In this document: positions 21,206 through 29,300 of the stretch, one piece after another
Layout: the number at the start of each line of letters is the position of its first letter
Position numbering within the stretch: position 1 is the stretch's first letter
Source: a virus
Length of the DNA: 38,738 nt
IMG/VR virus record: IMGVR_UViG_3300046543_000614
Span: 1 to 38,738 of that record
Strand: one strand, 5' to 3'
Program-made: the position numbers and the translations under genes
The notes under the pieces: model-generated
Seen by the model: the letters and a program-made list of their open reading frames with translations, nothing else
Told to the model about the DNA's origin: nothing
Databases searched by the model: none

Positions 21206-23829
21206 TGGATGACCTGGCAAATATCATTGCCGATGCGACTGGTGCACCTCCGGTCCGCAATTCGTACAATATTTCAACGTCCGGCACCAGCACATCGACC
21301 AAGCAATCTCCATTGGAAACTGCGCTGCAGGCTGAGGGCGTGACTGGAGGCAAGGCCGATCTTGCGCGTAGCATCTATCAGCAAGAATCCGGAAGCGGAT
21401 CAAACACCAAGACCTCGAATGCTGGCGCCGTCGGCGGCATGCAAGTTACTCCCGGCACTTTTTCAGACGTTGCTGACAAAGGATGGGATATTAACGATCC
21501 AGTGCAAAATGCGCGTGCCGGTATTCGTTATGCCTCACAGATGTATGACAAAGCCGGCGGCGATCCAAAACTTGCTGCAGCCGGCTATTACGGCGGCGCC
21601 GGTGGTCTGGCAAAAGCGCAGCAAGGAATTGCCGTTTCAGATCCGCGCAATCCTAAAGCGCCGAACACTTTGCAGTATGGTGATCAGGTCGCCGGTCGGA
21701 TGTCCGGAGGCTATCAGGTGCCGCAGGCATTCAATGCCGATACTGTCATCAATGCGTTGATGGGTTCGCCAGATGCACAAGCCGCAGCGCAACCAGCACA
21801 ACAGCCACAGGCAGCGCAAGTATCGACCAAAATATCCCAGAAAAAAGCATTCGCCGATGCTACCGACATCAAATTGCCGACTCAGCAGGACATGGAAAGT
21901 GGTGCCAATGCCCTGGGCGGCGCCGCGTTGCATGCCGCTTCAGGGATTGGTGCAAGCATTATTGGAGGCTGGCATGGACTGGCTACCCTGGCATCCGGTG
22001 GCAGCCTTGAGGATGCGGCAAATGCCGTCAATCAGGAGCAGCAGAACCGGACATATCAGGCAGCGCCAAATACGCCAACAGGCAAAGCCATTGCCGCTCT
22101 CGACTCCCCTTATAACCCGATGAACTATATTGGCGAAGGTGCCAATTATGTAGGCGGTAAAGTTTCGGAATTGACGCATAGCCCAGCCCTGGGCACAGCT
22201 GTCAATGTCGGTATCAACGCGATCCCGCTGGTGCTTGGTGCTCGGGCCGGATTGAAATCGGCAGCAACTGAGGGTGCTGGCGCCACGGAATTGAAGTCGA
22301 TGCCTGAGCAGACCTCTCCGGGGATCGGGACCGCAGAAAGTTATGATGTTCCGACCTATCTGCGCAAGCAGCAAGGATTGCCGGTCGGCGAGCAGGCAGC
22401 GCCACAGCCGCAGCCAGGAACGCCACAGCCGCGGGCAATTCAAACTGCCTCGAATGAGCCGGTTGTGCCAGTTTCCTCCATGCCGGAAGCCGCGAACGAA
22501 ACCGCCGTTTCCAAGACTCCAGTATTGGGTGAGGCTCAAACTTCGCGGGCACAGGTCTTGAAGGATGTCGGGATCGATACAGCGCGGCAAAGTGCTTTGT
22601 CTGGGGATGCGGCCGCAGCAGCGACCGATTATCAGCTCGGGAAATTCAATGAGCCGGCCGGTGCCGCCGCCAAAGAGCAGTTTGCTGCCGAGAAGAATGC
22701 ATTGCAAAACTATGGCGAAGGTATTGTAAAAGATACCGGCGGAACAATCGGTCTTGATCAGGATACTCGCCTGGCGCGCGGAAATACCATTTTGCAGCCG
22801 CTGGAGGGCTTGAAGCAATGGTTCGACGATAATACCAGCAAACTATATGCAGAGGCCAAGGAGCGCGCTCAAGGGCAGCCTGTGGCCCTGAATGGCGTCA
22901 ATGAAGCCCTGGCAAAGAAATCCAGTTTCAGCGGCAATACGGATACACTGCAGCTCCGCAACGGCGTCACTGATAGGATGGGTGAGTTGGGGATGCTGGA
23001 CAAGGAAGGAAATGTCGTCGCGTCGACCGTCGAGCAAGCCGAGAACTTGCGCAAATATCTGAATGAGCAATGGACGCCTAAAAATAGCCGTACCATTTCC
23101 ATGCTCAAAGATGCGATCGACAATGATGTGACTAGCGCCGCCGGCCAGGATATTTATCAACAGGCCCGGGCGATGCGCGCCATGCGCGGCGTGACGCTGG
23201 ATGATCCGAATGGCATTTCCAAAGTGCTTGATTCCAATGGCCCCAATGGCATCAATCGGAAAGTCCAGACAGAAAATGTCGCAAGTGAAATTGCCTCAAT
23301 GCCTGTCGGACAGTTCGAGCATATCGTGAAGACATTGCAAAATGTGCCTCCAGAACTTCAGGCCCAGGCACAGGCGGCTTTGAGCGAAATCAAGGCCCAT
23401 TTTGCAAATCGCATTGTCGACGCCGGCGCAAATACCGTTGGCGGCAAGGTGCGCGAGACATGGAATCAAACTGGCGTCAATCGCGTATTGACCGACAATT
23501 CCGCAAAGCTACCTATCATTTTTAGCGATCAGGAGCTAGGGAAGATCAGTAATCTGCGCGATGCCGGAAATATCCTGAGCGTGGATACAGCATATCCAGG
23601 AGCCGCGGCGCAGGCTGCCAATGCGGTCAAGCGCGGGATGATGACCAAAGCCATCAGCAATGTCGCAACTCTCGTTGGTGGTGGTGCTGGTGGCCTTGTG
23701 GGCGCCCCCGGGTTCGGCGCTGTGGCCGGGCGCGCGCTAGGCGAGAAGATGGCGGCCGGGATGGGTGAAGGTGCTGCTTTGAAACGGTTCCAGAAAAGCA
23801 CTGTGAAACTGCGCGATGTATCACCGTAA
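21205..23829 (+). CDS. Virion lytic transglycosylase / ejection protein (P22 gp16 position)
   Basis: An 874-residue protein. Residues about 50-160 are an SLT domain: the catalytic Glu is probably E61 in SIYQQESGSGS, GAVGGMQVTPGTF (74-86) is the G-x-M-Q motif, and LAAAGYYGGAGGL the A-Y-N-A-G-like motif. It would cut glycan strands so that DNA can cross the cell wall. The remaining about 700 residues are helical and Ala/Gln-rich with a Pro-rich linker (about 390-430) and a Gly/Ala hydrophobic segment near the C-terminus (LVGGGAGGLVGAPGFGAVAGRALG), which may insert into membrane. A small gene on the other strand overlaps its last nine bases. Confidence 0.85.
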   Translation: MDDLANIIADATGAPPVRNSYNISTSGTSTSTKQSPLETALQAEGVTGGKADLARSIYQQESGSGSNTKTSNAGAVGGMQVTPGTFSDVADKGWDINDPVQNARAGIRYASQMYDKAGGDPKLAAAGYYGGAGGLAKAQQGIAVSDPRNPKAPNTLQYGDQVAGRMSGGYQVPQAFNADTVINALMGSPDAQAAAQPAQQPQAAQVSTKISQKKAFADATDIKLPTQQDMESGANALGGAALHAASGIGASIIGGWHGLATLASGGSLEDAANAVNQEQQNRTYQAAPNTPTGKAIAALDSPYNPMNYIGEGANYVGGKVSELTHSPALGTAVNVGINAIPLVLGARAGLKSAATEGAGATELKSMPEQTSPGIGTAESYDVPTYLRKQQGLPVGEQAAPQPQPGTPQPRAIQTASNEPVVPVSSMPEAANETAVSKTPVLGEAQTSRAQVLKDVGIDTARQSALSGDAAAAATDYQLGKFNEPAGAAAKEQFAAEKNALQNYGEGIVKDTGGTIGLDQDTRLARGNTILQPLEGLKQWFDDNTSKLYAEAKERAQGQPVALNGVNEALAKKSSFSGNTDTLQLRNGVTDRMGELGMLDKEGNVVASTVEQAENLRKYLNEQWTPKNSRTISMLKDAIDNDVTSAAGQDIYQQARAMRAMRGVTLDDPNGISKVLDSNGPNGINRKVQTENVASEIASMPVGQFEHIVKTLQNVPPELQAQAQAALSEIKAHFANRIVDAGANTVGGKVRETWNQTGVNRVLTDNSAKLPIIFSDQELGKISNLRDAGNILSVDTAYPGAAAQAANAVKRGMMTKAISNVATLVGGGAGGLVGAPGFGAVAGRALGEKMAAGMGEGAALKRFQKSTVKLRDVSP

Positions 23830-23949
23830 TTTGGTGAGTTTCATCCCGGTGTAAGGCTTCTGTTTTGGTTTTTTGTACCAACGTATCCGGCGATCATTGA
23901 AGTATTTGATTGCCAAGGAAATTCCGATCCACCAAACGATTATGCCCAT
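23821..23949 (-). CDS. Antisense small membrane protein (42 aa)
   Basis: Encoded against all surrounding genes. ATG 23949-23947 is preceded by AAAGGAGG, an almost perfect ribosome site, eight bases upstream. The product has a hydrophobic start (MGIIVWWIGISLAI) and a strongly basic tail (NDRRIRWYKKPKQK...MKLTKLR), predicting an N-out or membrane-anchored peptide. Its stop lies inside the 3' end of the transglycosylase gene (nine-base overlap). The ribosome site lies in the loop of the ACCGC/GCGGT hairpin at 23954-23970. The function and the promoter are unknown. Initiation signal and composition make it more than a chance frame. Confidence 0.6.
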   Translation of the reverse strand: MGIIVWWIGISLAIKYFNDRRIRWYKKPKQKPYTGMKLTKLR

Positions 23950-23953
23950 ATAG

Positions 23954-23974
23954 ACCGCCTCCTTTGCGGTTTTG
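23954..23974 (+). terminator. Hairpin after transglycosylase gene (terminator 1)
   Basis: Stem ACCGC / GCGGT with a 7-base loop CTCCTTT, followed by TTTT. As DNA on the other strand the loop is the ribosome site of the small gene ending at 23821. Confidence 0.55.
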
Positions 23975-23982
23975 CATTAACA

Positions 23983-24007
23983 AGCCTCCTTTCGGGGGCT
24001 TTTTTTA
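23983..24007 (+). terminator. Terminator upstream of the tailspike gene
   Basis: Stem AGCCTCC (23983-23989) / GGGGGCT (23994-24000), one G-T pair, loop TTTC, followed by TTTTTT. Together with the preceding hairpin it forms a tandem rightward terminator between the ejection block and the tailspike gene. Confidence 0.75.
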
Positions 24008-24017
24008 TGGAGTTTCC

Positions 24018-25526
24018 ATGAGTGTATCACTGTCGCCAATCCTGAACGGGTATCAATCGTTCCTCTCCACCGGCCTGCCCAATAATGGCGGCTTCATCTA
24101 CACTTACCTGGCGGGCACGACTACGCCGGCCGCGACATATACGACAAATTCTGGTGGAACGCCGAATGCCAATCCCATTCCATTGAGCGCTGATGGTCGG
24201 CCGCCGCAAGAGATTTGGCTGACCGACGGGACTGCCTATAAATTGGTGGTGATGGATAGCACAACCGCACCGATTACAGGGGCATCGTTCGACAACATTA
24301 CTGGCATAGGTTCTGCGAGTTTCCCAGCTTCTTTGTCAGCATCTGGTGGTTCTGCCCTGGTTGGATTTCTGCAAGCCGGAACGGGAGCTGTTGCCCGGAC
24401 AGTTCAATCAAAATTACGTGACATAGTGAACACGCAGGATTTTGGGACTGATTTCGGCAGCTCTTTGGCAACAGCAATTACTGCATTTCCTCTGGTAGAA
24501 ATTTCATCGGGATCACCAGTCAATACGACTACACCAGTCACAATTCCGCTAACCAAAGGGATCATCAGGAACTCGGCTTTGATCACCAGTAGTGGCTCGG
24601 GGACATTAGTGAATTCCGGTGTAGATATTGGCTATCTCAACAATCCTTCCGGTTTATCTAACTGGACCACAACGACAGCACAAAATTATGAAGGCATCAG
24701 CGCAGACCTGGGCGGCTATGGTGTCCGTCAATTTGGCACGCATCCCAATATTATCGGCATCACCGGCTCTGTCAATATTCCAGCTACTGCGGCCAATTCT
24801 GGTAATGGCATAGGCATTGCTGGATATGTGAAAAATGCGGCGCCGACTGGTGGAGCTGGAACAAACGGCGTGGCCGTATATGGGGAGGCCAATTGCGAGG
24901 CAACCAATTCCCTGATCTGGGGATTTAATTCACGTTCAATTGACAATGGGTTTGCTACGACGGTATGGGGTGGTGAATTTGACGTAAATTTAACTAATGC
25001 CGCTTCAATTGCAAAGGGTATAGATATTGTAGGAGGATCGACCGTAGAACCTGCAGTCACCATTGGCCTACGTATTGGCCCCCTGGGAACTTTTTCCTCC
25101 CCTCCGAAGCGCTGGGCACGTGGTATCTTTATCGATGATGCTTCCAGTATTACAGGTATTGAAATTGGCACAGCAAATGTACCCGGTGGTTCTGCGGGAG
25201 GCACAATGCCAATTAATTTTTACTTCAACCCCAATTCATCCGGAAGGGCTTTAGCGGCAAATTTTACATGTGATGGATCAGGAAACTTTACTCTTGCGCA
25301 GGCATATAGCGGGGCACTTTTCAATCTAGTAGTCGGTGGTCCAGCTGGAACAGGATTAACCGCAATGTCTATGATAAAAAGCGGCTCGAATGTCGGACTT
25401 TCTTTTTATGGTCAATCACCAGCAGGGAAACAAACTGTATCTGGATCAAAAGGAGGTAATGCAGCACTTTCCTCCTTGATGTCGGCTCTTTCTGCTATTG
25501 GTCTTTTCACGGATTCCACGACATGA
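24018..25526 (+). CDS. Tailspike / tail fibre protein
   Basis: A 502-residue protein. I chose ATG 24018, behind GGAG; a longer in-frame start runs through the terminator. The N-terminal about 95 residues (SPILNGYQSFLSTGLPNNGGFIYTYLAGTTTPAATYT, NPIPLSADGRPPQEIWLTDGTAYKLVVMDS) are the virion-attachment domain shared by many podovirus tailspikes. The rest is Gly/Ser/Thr/Asn-rich with short strands, consistent with a trimeric beta-structure that recognises the cell surface. The 3' half is more AT-rich than the head genes, as often seen in exchanged receptor-binding modules. Its TGA overlaps the next small gene (ATGA). Confidence 0.82.
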   Translation: MSVSLSPILNGYQSFLSTGLPNNGGFIYTYLAGTTTPAATYTTNSGGTPNANPIPLSADGRPPQEIWLTDGTAYKLVVMDSTTAPITGASFDNITGIGSASFPASLSASGGSALVGFLQAGTGAVARTVQSKLRDIVNTQDFGTDFGSSLATAITAFPLVEISSGSPVNTTTPVTIPLTKGIIRNSALITSSGSGTLVNSGVDIGYLNNPSGLSNWTTTTAQNYEGISADLGGYGVRQFGTHPNIIGITGSVNIPATAANSGNGIGIAGYVKNAAPTGGAGTNGVAVYGEANCEATNSLIWGFNSRSIDNGFATTVWGGEFDVNLTNAASIAKGIDIVGGSTVEPAVTIGLRIGPLGTFSSPPKRWARGIFIDDASSITGIEIGTANVPGGSAGGTMPINFYFNPNSSGRALAANFTCDGSGNFTLAQAYSGALFNLVVGGPAGTGLTAMSMIKSGSNVGLSFYGQSPAGKQTVSGSKGGNAALSSLMSALSAIGLFTDSTT

Positions 25527-25663
25527 ACTTTCTCATTCCTAAAGAGCTTTTGCAGGCGATCGGCGATTACCTTTCGACTAAGCCATATGTCGAGGTTGCT
25601 GCCCTTATCAGTCATATACAGGCATTGAAGCCAGAAGAAAAAAAGAAAGATGAAAATGGATAA
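25523..25663 (+). CDS. Small hypothetical protein (46 aa)
   Basis: Starts in an ATGA overlap with the tailspike gene. A hydrophilic helical protein (IPKELLQAIGDYLST, VEVAALISHIQALKPEEKKKDENG). The next small frame starts inside its last three codons. Such tiny genes between fibre and lysis genes are common, but I recognise no family. Confidence 0.6.
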   Translation: MNFLIPKELLQAIGDYLSTKPYVEVAALISHIQALKPEEKKKDENG

Positions 25664-25775
25664 TTTTCAATTACTTGCTGAATGTATTCGAAGCGGTCAA
25701 GTCAGTGTCGAGCAGATCGCAAAACACATGGAAAATGAAATGTTTTCCGCTTGGTATAAAAAACATTATCCATAA
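25656..25775 (+). CDS. Small hypothetical protein (39 aa)
   Basis: Overlaps the previous gene by eight bases. Its sequence (MDNFQLLAECIRSGQVSVEQIAKHM, SAWYKKHYP) is a helix-turn-helix-like pair of helices with an aromatic end. The next gene begins five bases after its stop. No family recognised. Accepted for its packing and the amphipathic helix pattern. Confidence 0.55.
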   Translation: MDNFQLLAECIRSGQVSVEQIAKHMENEMFSAWYKKHYP

Positions 25776-25779
25776 AATC

Positions 25780-26004
25780 ATGAAAAAATATTTCTGGAAT
25801 ATTCTGATCGGTCTGGATCAGTTCTCCAATGCGATGTTAGGAGGTGATCCTGCTGAAACGATAAGCAGCCGCTCGGACAAGGCGATGCGTGAAGGAAAGC
25901 GTTGGGGCTGCATCCTCTGTCGCTTCCTCTCGCTATTCCAAAAAAATCATTGTCAGAAATCTGTTGAACCGAATGTCGGCTCAAATTCAATCATCCCTGA
26001 CTAA
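25780..26004 (+). CDS. Conserved small phage protein (GGDPxETISSR family)
   Basis: A 74-residue protein starting at ATG 25780. The sequence KKYFWNILIGLDQFSNAMLGGDPAETISSRSDKAMREGKRWGCILCRFLSLFQKNHC matches a widespread small protein family of phages and prophages with the signature GGDPxETISSR followed by W and HC. The N-terminal hydrophobic helix may be amphipathic. Function unknown. Found next to lysis genes here. Confidence 0.75.
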   Translation: MKKYFWNILIGLDQFSNAMLGGDPAETISSRSDKAMREGKRWGCILCRFLSLFQKNHCQKSVEPNVGSNSIIPD

Positions 26005-26017
26005 GAAAGGAATCATC

Positions 26018-26116
26018 ATGAATAAAAATCTCACCGTTGGTGGCGGCAATCCTCCACCAAAAGAAAAATCAGTTCCGCTGAAACCGATACCGAAGCCAAA
26101 ACCGCCTTCAAAATAA
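26018..26116 (+). CDS. Small Pro/Lys-rich protein (32 aa)
   Basis: Starts at ATG 26018 with AAAGGA upstream and ends in TAATG overlapping the next gene. The short Gly-rich start is followed by a Pro-Lys repeat (VPLKPIPKPKPPSK). Probably disordered. Accepted for its ribosome site and the TAATG coupling. Confidence 0.5.
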   Translation: MNKNLTVGGGNPPPKEKSVPLKPIPKPKPPSK

Positions 26117-26490
26117 TGTTCTATCAATTTTTATTCGGGGCGGCGCTCGCTCTTAATCTTGGTAATCGAAAAATGCTCGCGTTGACTATGGTAGTCGGTG
26201 CGGGTATTTTTGCGCCAGTGCAAGATGCGAATTTCTATCTGATTTGCATGCTCGGAGAAATTCTCATCGGCTTATTGGCTTATCGGATTGATGCATATGC
26301 TTCTGGCGTCATCATTGGGATATCGGTGCTGTTGGCGATGTTTCATGCGATGGGATATTTTTTTGATGGTTATCCGATTGCGAGTCCCTATCATATTTTG
26401 GTGAAAATATCAGAGCATGCCGAGATATTCTCATGCATCATCCTGTCGCAAAAATTTATGGAAAAGAGGGATTCCAATGTCACAGAATGA
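26116..26490 (+). CDS. Polytopic membrane protein, holin candidate
   Basis: A 124-residue protein with several hydrophobic spans: about 3-15, 22-36, 41-56, 62-80 (ASGVIIGISVLLAMFHAMGYF) and possibly 101-112. It lies in front of the endolysin gene, where a holin is usual. A separate 3TM holin-like gene follows the endolysin, so this could be a second holin or an antiholin-type partner. No clear family. Confidence 0.65.
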   Translation: MFYQFLFGAALALNLGNRKMLALTMVVGAGIFAPVQDANFYLICMLGEILIGLLAYRIDAYASGVIIGISVLLAMFHAMGYFFDGYPIASPYHILVKISEHAEIFSCIILSQKFMEKRDSNVTE

Positions 26491-26800
26491 ATATGCAACA
26501 CTCTCGGCCATCGGGACGATGCTTCTTATAGTTATTGGATTTTTCATTAAAAGTGCTTTGAATAAACTGGAAATGAAAGCCGATAAGGAAGTTTTAGAAA
26601 ATGCTGTTGAAACTCTTCGAAAAGAACAAGCCGCTACAGAAGAGCGATTTCGGCGTGATGCGGATAGGATGGAAAATCAATATGAAAGAAAGTTCGCTGC
26701 GGTTGTAACTGATTTCCAAGACAAGATGAAAGGCATGGAGACAAACCTTTCAAAACAAATCGATTTGGTGCTGATCATGCTAAAAGGTGGACAAAAATGA
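26477..26800 (+). CDS. Membrane-anchored coiled-coil protein in lysis cassette
   Basis: A 107-residue protein. I chose ATG 26477, behind AGAGGG. Residues about 9-28 (SAIGTMLLIVIGFFIKSAL) are one membrane span, then a long heptad-patterned coiled coil (about 29-100, NKLEMKADKEVLENAVETLRKEQAATEERFRRDADRMENQ). The layout is like a small spanin-type or holin-associated protein. No lipoprotein or Rz1 frame is nested in it. Overlaps the endolysin start (ATGA). Confidence 0.65.
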   Translation: MSQNEYATLSAIGTMLLIVIGFFIKSALNKLEMKADKEVLENAVETLRKEQAATEERFRRDADRMENQYERKFAAVVTDFQDKMKGMETNLSKQIDLVLIMLKGGQK

Positions 26801-27288
26801 ATCCGATCACATCCTATGATGATGCCTTCACTGCCATGATTGGTAACGAGGGAGGATATAGCAATAACCCTGCAGATCCGGGTGGCGAAACGATGTGGGG
26901 GATTACCGCGCGCGTGGCCAGGGCAAACGGATATGCCGGCGCAATGCATGATTTACCGCAATCGACAGCAAAGGCGATTGCCAAATCACAATATTGGGAC
27001 AAGATCTGCGGCGATGATTTCCCGCCGGCCGTTTCCTTCCAATTGTTTGATGCGATATATAACGGCGGGAGGCCAGCCCAATGGCTTCAGCAGGCTGCCG
27101 GCGTCCTTGCCGATGGGGTGATAGGTCCTGCGACTATTGCGGCTGTGAACGCCGCGGATCCATACAAAATCATCATGCGGTTCGATGCCTATCGGCTTCA
27201 ATATTTCACATCGCTTCCCACTTGGCCCATTTTCGGCAAAGGATGGACAAATCGGATTGCGGCAAATTTACTCAAAGGGGCGGCATAA
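26797..27288 (+). CDS. Endolysin, glycoside hydrolase family 108
   Basis: A 163-residue enzyme. The start YDDAFTAMIGNEGGYSNNPADPGGETMWGIT carries the GH108 signature with the catalytic Glu at E18 (NEGGYS) and the G-G-x-T-x-x-G-I-T motif. The C-terminal half has the peptidoglycan-binding PG_3-like pattern (LADGVIGPATIAAVNAADP, DAYRLQYFTSLP). No signal peptide, so it needs a holin to reach the wall. It starts in ATGA and ends in TAATG overlaps. Confidence 0.9.
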   Translation: MNPITSYDDAFTAMIGNEGGYSNNPADPGGETMWGITARVARANGYAGAMHDLPQSTAKAIAKSQYWDKICGDDFPPAVSFQLFDAIYNGGRPAQWLQQAAGVLADGVIGPATIAAVNAADPYKIIMRFDAYRLQYFTSLPTWPIFGKGWTNRIAANLLKGAA

Positions 27289-27857
27289 TGGATTGGTCAA
27301 AAGTAAAAGGAGCTATTGGCACGATTGCACCGTGGATTGCTGGAACGCTTGGGACGCCAGTTGCTGGCGTTGCCGTGAAAGCGATCTGCGATATCTTCGG
27401 TCTTACAGGCGATAGCGCGACACCGGAGAACGTAACTGCGGCGCTCGCTGGCGCCACTCCTGATCAGCTTATCGCATTGAAGCAAGCCGATCTAAAGCAT
27501 CAGGAATTCATGACGCAGATCGGCTATGATCATCTGGATAAGATTTCGCAGATCGAGGTGGATGACAGGAATGGAGCGCGAAATCGGGAGATTGTCGTAA
27601 AAGATCGTACTCCTGCTCATCTAGCTTACATGATTATAGGAGGTTTCTTCGGCGTGGCTACAGCGCAGCTAGTAGCTCTTATGGGGTGGCCTGACATTGC
27701 CGCCAAGATTCCACCGCAAGGATGGGTAATTATCGGCAATATCAGTGGGTATCTAGCCGCCGAAGCAAAAGCGGCATCGGCGTATTATTTTGGGACGACG
27801 CAAGATAGCGGCCGTAAAACAGAATTGCTTTCTCAGGCACCGGCGATCGAAAAATAA
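27288..27857 (+). CDS. Holin of 3TM type
   Basis: A 189-residue protein starting in a TAATG overlap with the endolysin. It contains hydrophobic segments near the N-terminus (IAPWIAGTLGTPVAGVAVKAI) and in the C-terminal half (LAYMIIGGFFGVATAQLVALMGW, GWVIIGNISGYLAAEA). The linker KQADLKHQEFMTQIGYDHLDKISQIEVDDRNGARNREIVVKDRTPAHLAY matches the 3TM holin family of phages and gene-transfer agents, especially DRNGARN and the RTPA box. Last gene of the rightward series. Its stop abuts the stop of the convergent leftward series. Confidence 0.8.
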   Translation: MDWSKVKGAIGTIAPWIAGTLGTPVAGVAVKAICDIFGLTGDSATPENVTAALAGATPDQLIALKQADLKHQEFMTQIGYDHLDKISQIEVDDRNGARNREIVVKDRTPAHLAYMIIGGFFGVATAQLVALMGWPDIAAKIPPQGWVIIGNISGYLAAEAKAASAYYFGTTQDSGRKTELLSQAPAIEK

Positions 27858-28298
27858 TTAAATAATCTGCTTGGCGATGTCATCAGGCACTTCATTGCCG
27901 AACTTACTTGCGATGTAGCAGCGCATGGCGGCGATCAGATAAGTCTCCCCATCTAGCCATGTATTACATTCTGGGTCTCGTGACCAATCTTTGCAAGCCG
28001 TCCATGGAATGCCGAATATCCCAGTAACCACTGTGATCTTCTCGCGCTCGATGATCGGGCCGGATACTGCCCAATCAGTTGAAGGGTAGAAATCTTCAAG
28101 TGCCTCTGATGGATGAGGTATTTTGTTCCGTTTCCCAGAAGCGGGATCGAAAGGGCACCATCCTTGACAGGCTTGATATTGTCTTTCATTCGGCCGCGTC
28201 ACTATCCAATGATTATGCTTTGACCAGAAGAAATCCCAGCCTTCGGCCTTTGCTACCCAATAATCCAGCAATGCGCCGGTCAGTTCTGAGACTTTCAT
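27858..28298 (-). CDS. ninX: NinX-like protein (DUF2591)
   Basis: A 146-residue protein, last of the leftward genes. The start MKVSELTGALLDYWVAKAEG is the hallmark of lambda-like NinX/DUF2591 proteins, and the C-terminal half (ETYLIAAMRCYIASKFGNEVPDDI) also fits. Function unknown. Its stop codon is immediately next to the stop of the convergent holin gene. Its start overlaps the upstream gene's stop (ATGA). Confidence 0.85.
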   Translation of the reverse strand: MKVSELTGALLDYWVAKAEGWDFFWSKHNHWIVTRPNERQYQACQGWCPFDPASGKRNKIPHPSEALEDFYPSTDWAVSGPIIEREKITVVTGIFGIPWTACKDWSRDPECNTWLDGETYLIAAMRCYIASKFGNEVPDDIAKQII

Positions 28299-28684
28299 GA
28301 TTTAAATCCAGTGTTATTGAGATTTTTGAATGCCCCGGCAATTTCATTGGCAATCTCTTTGGCAACAGCATCACGCAGACCGATGCCTATTTTTTCAAAA
28401 GATGAATCGATTTTGTCCTGATTAAATCTTGCCATCATTTTCTTTCCATTCAGGCTGAAAATCGCGCAGAACATTTCTAAATCGTTGGCCAGATCATATT
28501 GGCGATGGATGATACATTCGAATCCATTGTCAGAGACACGGATTGAATCGAGGATTTTATTTTTGGCTGCTGTTTCGAACTCTGAAAGCAGGCGCACAGA
28601 TTCATCCGTCGGCGCTCTCTTTTCAGTAATGGTGACATGTTGATCTGGAGCTTTTGGCTGTTGAATATATTGCTTGTCAAACAT
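28295..28684 (-). CDS. Hypothetical early protein (129 aa)
   Basis: Starts behind AAGGAG (minus strand, near 28694-28689). Mostly helical and charged, with a mid strand region (FECIIHRQYDLANDLEMFCAIFSLNGKKMMARF) and a C-terminal helix (LRDAVAKEIANEIAGAFKNL). No family recognised. Coupled to the NinX-like gene by ATGA. Confidence 0.75.
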   Translation of the reverse strand: MFDKQYIQQPKAPDQHVTITEKRAPTDESVRLLSEFETAAKNKILDSIRVSDNGFECIIHRQYDLANDLEMFCAIFSLNGKKMMARFNQDKIDSSFEKIGIGLRDAVAKEIANEIAGAFKNLNNTGFKS

Positions 28685-28708
28685 GGTTTTCTCCTTTATG
28701 GAACTATG

Positions 28709-28930
28709 TTATTTCACCAGCAGAGCCCGGTCAATCTCCGAGATCGGGATCATGCCGAGGCCATTCAGAGATAGCCGGCCCTCGCGCACCATGCGGCCCA
28801 CAGTTTGGGCGCTGACACCGAGCATCTGCGCAGCCTGCACCTGCGTGACCTGCGACGGCCGCGGATGCTGCTCGGCGTAAATCTGAGCGCCCCGAGTTGC
28901 GCATTCTATCAAGGTTTGTTGGTCGGTCAT
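28709..28930 (-). CDS. Small helix-turn-helix protein, excisionase/MerR-like
   Basis: A 73-residue protein. I chose the ATG at 28930 behind AGGAG over a longer in-frame start. The block TQVQAAQMLGVSAQTVGRMVREGRLSLNGLGMIPISEIDRALL (about 28-70) is a typical helix-turn-helix with wing, as in excisionases and AlpA/MerR-type small regulators. It could regulate transcription or, with an integrase, excision, but no integrase gene is visible here. Confidence 0.78.
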   Translation of the reverse strand: MTDQQTLIECATRGAQIYAEQHPRPSQVTQVQAAQMLGVSAQTVGRMVREGRLSLNGLGMIPISEIDRALLVK

Positions 28931-29052
28931 CGTGCGCTCCTGATTGCTATGATAATAGTGATTGCTTCCCGCGAGAGATTGCGCCAAGGGCAGTCCGCCG
29001 GCCGGTGCCCCACGCGCCCGCAGAGGGTGCAGATGTCGTCGCGGTCGCTCAT
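28927..29052 (-). CDS. Small zinc-knuckle protein (41 aa)
   Basis: Starts behind GGGGGAG and overlaps both neighbours by ATGA. Residues 8-21 are C-T-L-C-G-R-V-G-H-R-P-A-D-C, an exact C-x2-C-x4-H-x4-C zinc knuckle followed by PW. The C-terminus (EAITIIIAIRSAR) is hydrophobic then basic. Zinc knuckles of this kind usually bind single-stranded nucleic acid. The family is seen in other phages but has no assigned role that I know. Confidence 0.7.
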   Translation of the reverse strand: MSDRDDICTLCGRVGHRPADCPWRNLSREAITIIIAIRSAR

Positions 29053-29300
29053 GATTTCTCCCCCAAGTATGCGATTTTGTGCAATCTGGCAAGTCGGCGA
29101 ATCAGGCGGGGATAATTGGCTGGATCGTGATAGAAGCAAGTTTCGCTTGGCGTTCCGTATTGGCCGTCATAGTCCCCGCGTTCGCACTCGCAGCGAGCAT
29201 GTAGCATTGCCTTGGCCTCGGCACGGCAGGCTGCGTTCAGCGTGAACCAGCGGCGATTACCGCCATGGAAAACAGTGGCTTCCTGGGTTTTGACGATCAT
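29049..29300 (-). CDS. Hypothetical protein (83 aa)
   Basis: I chose the ATG at 29300, which overlaps the DUF1643 stop (ATGA), over a longer in-frame start. It includes a Cys-containing central region (CRAEAKAMLHARCECERGDYDGQYGTPSETCFYH) and a basic C-terminus (RLIRRLARLHKIAY). The four Cys and nearby His could bind metal. No family recognised. Confidence 0.7.
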   Translation of the reverse strand: MIVKTQEATVFHGGNRRWFTLNAACRAEAKAMLHARCECERGDYDGQYGTPSETCFYHDPANYPRLIRRLARLHKIAYLGEKS

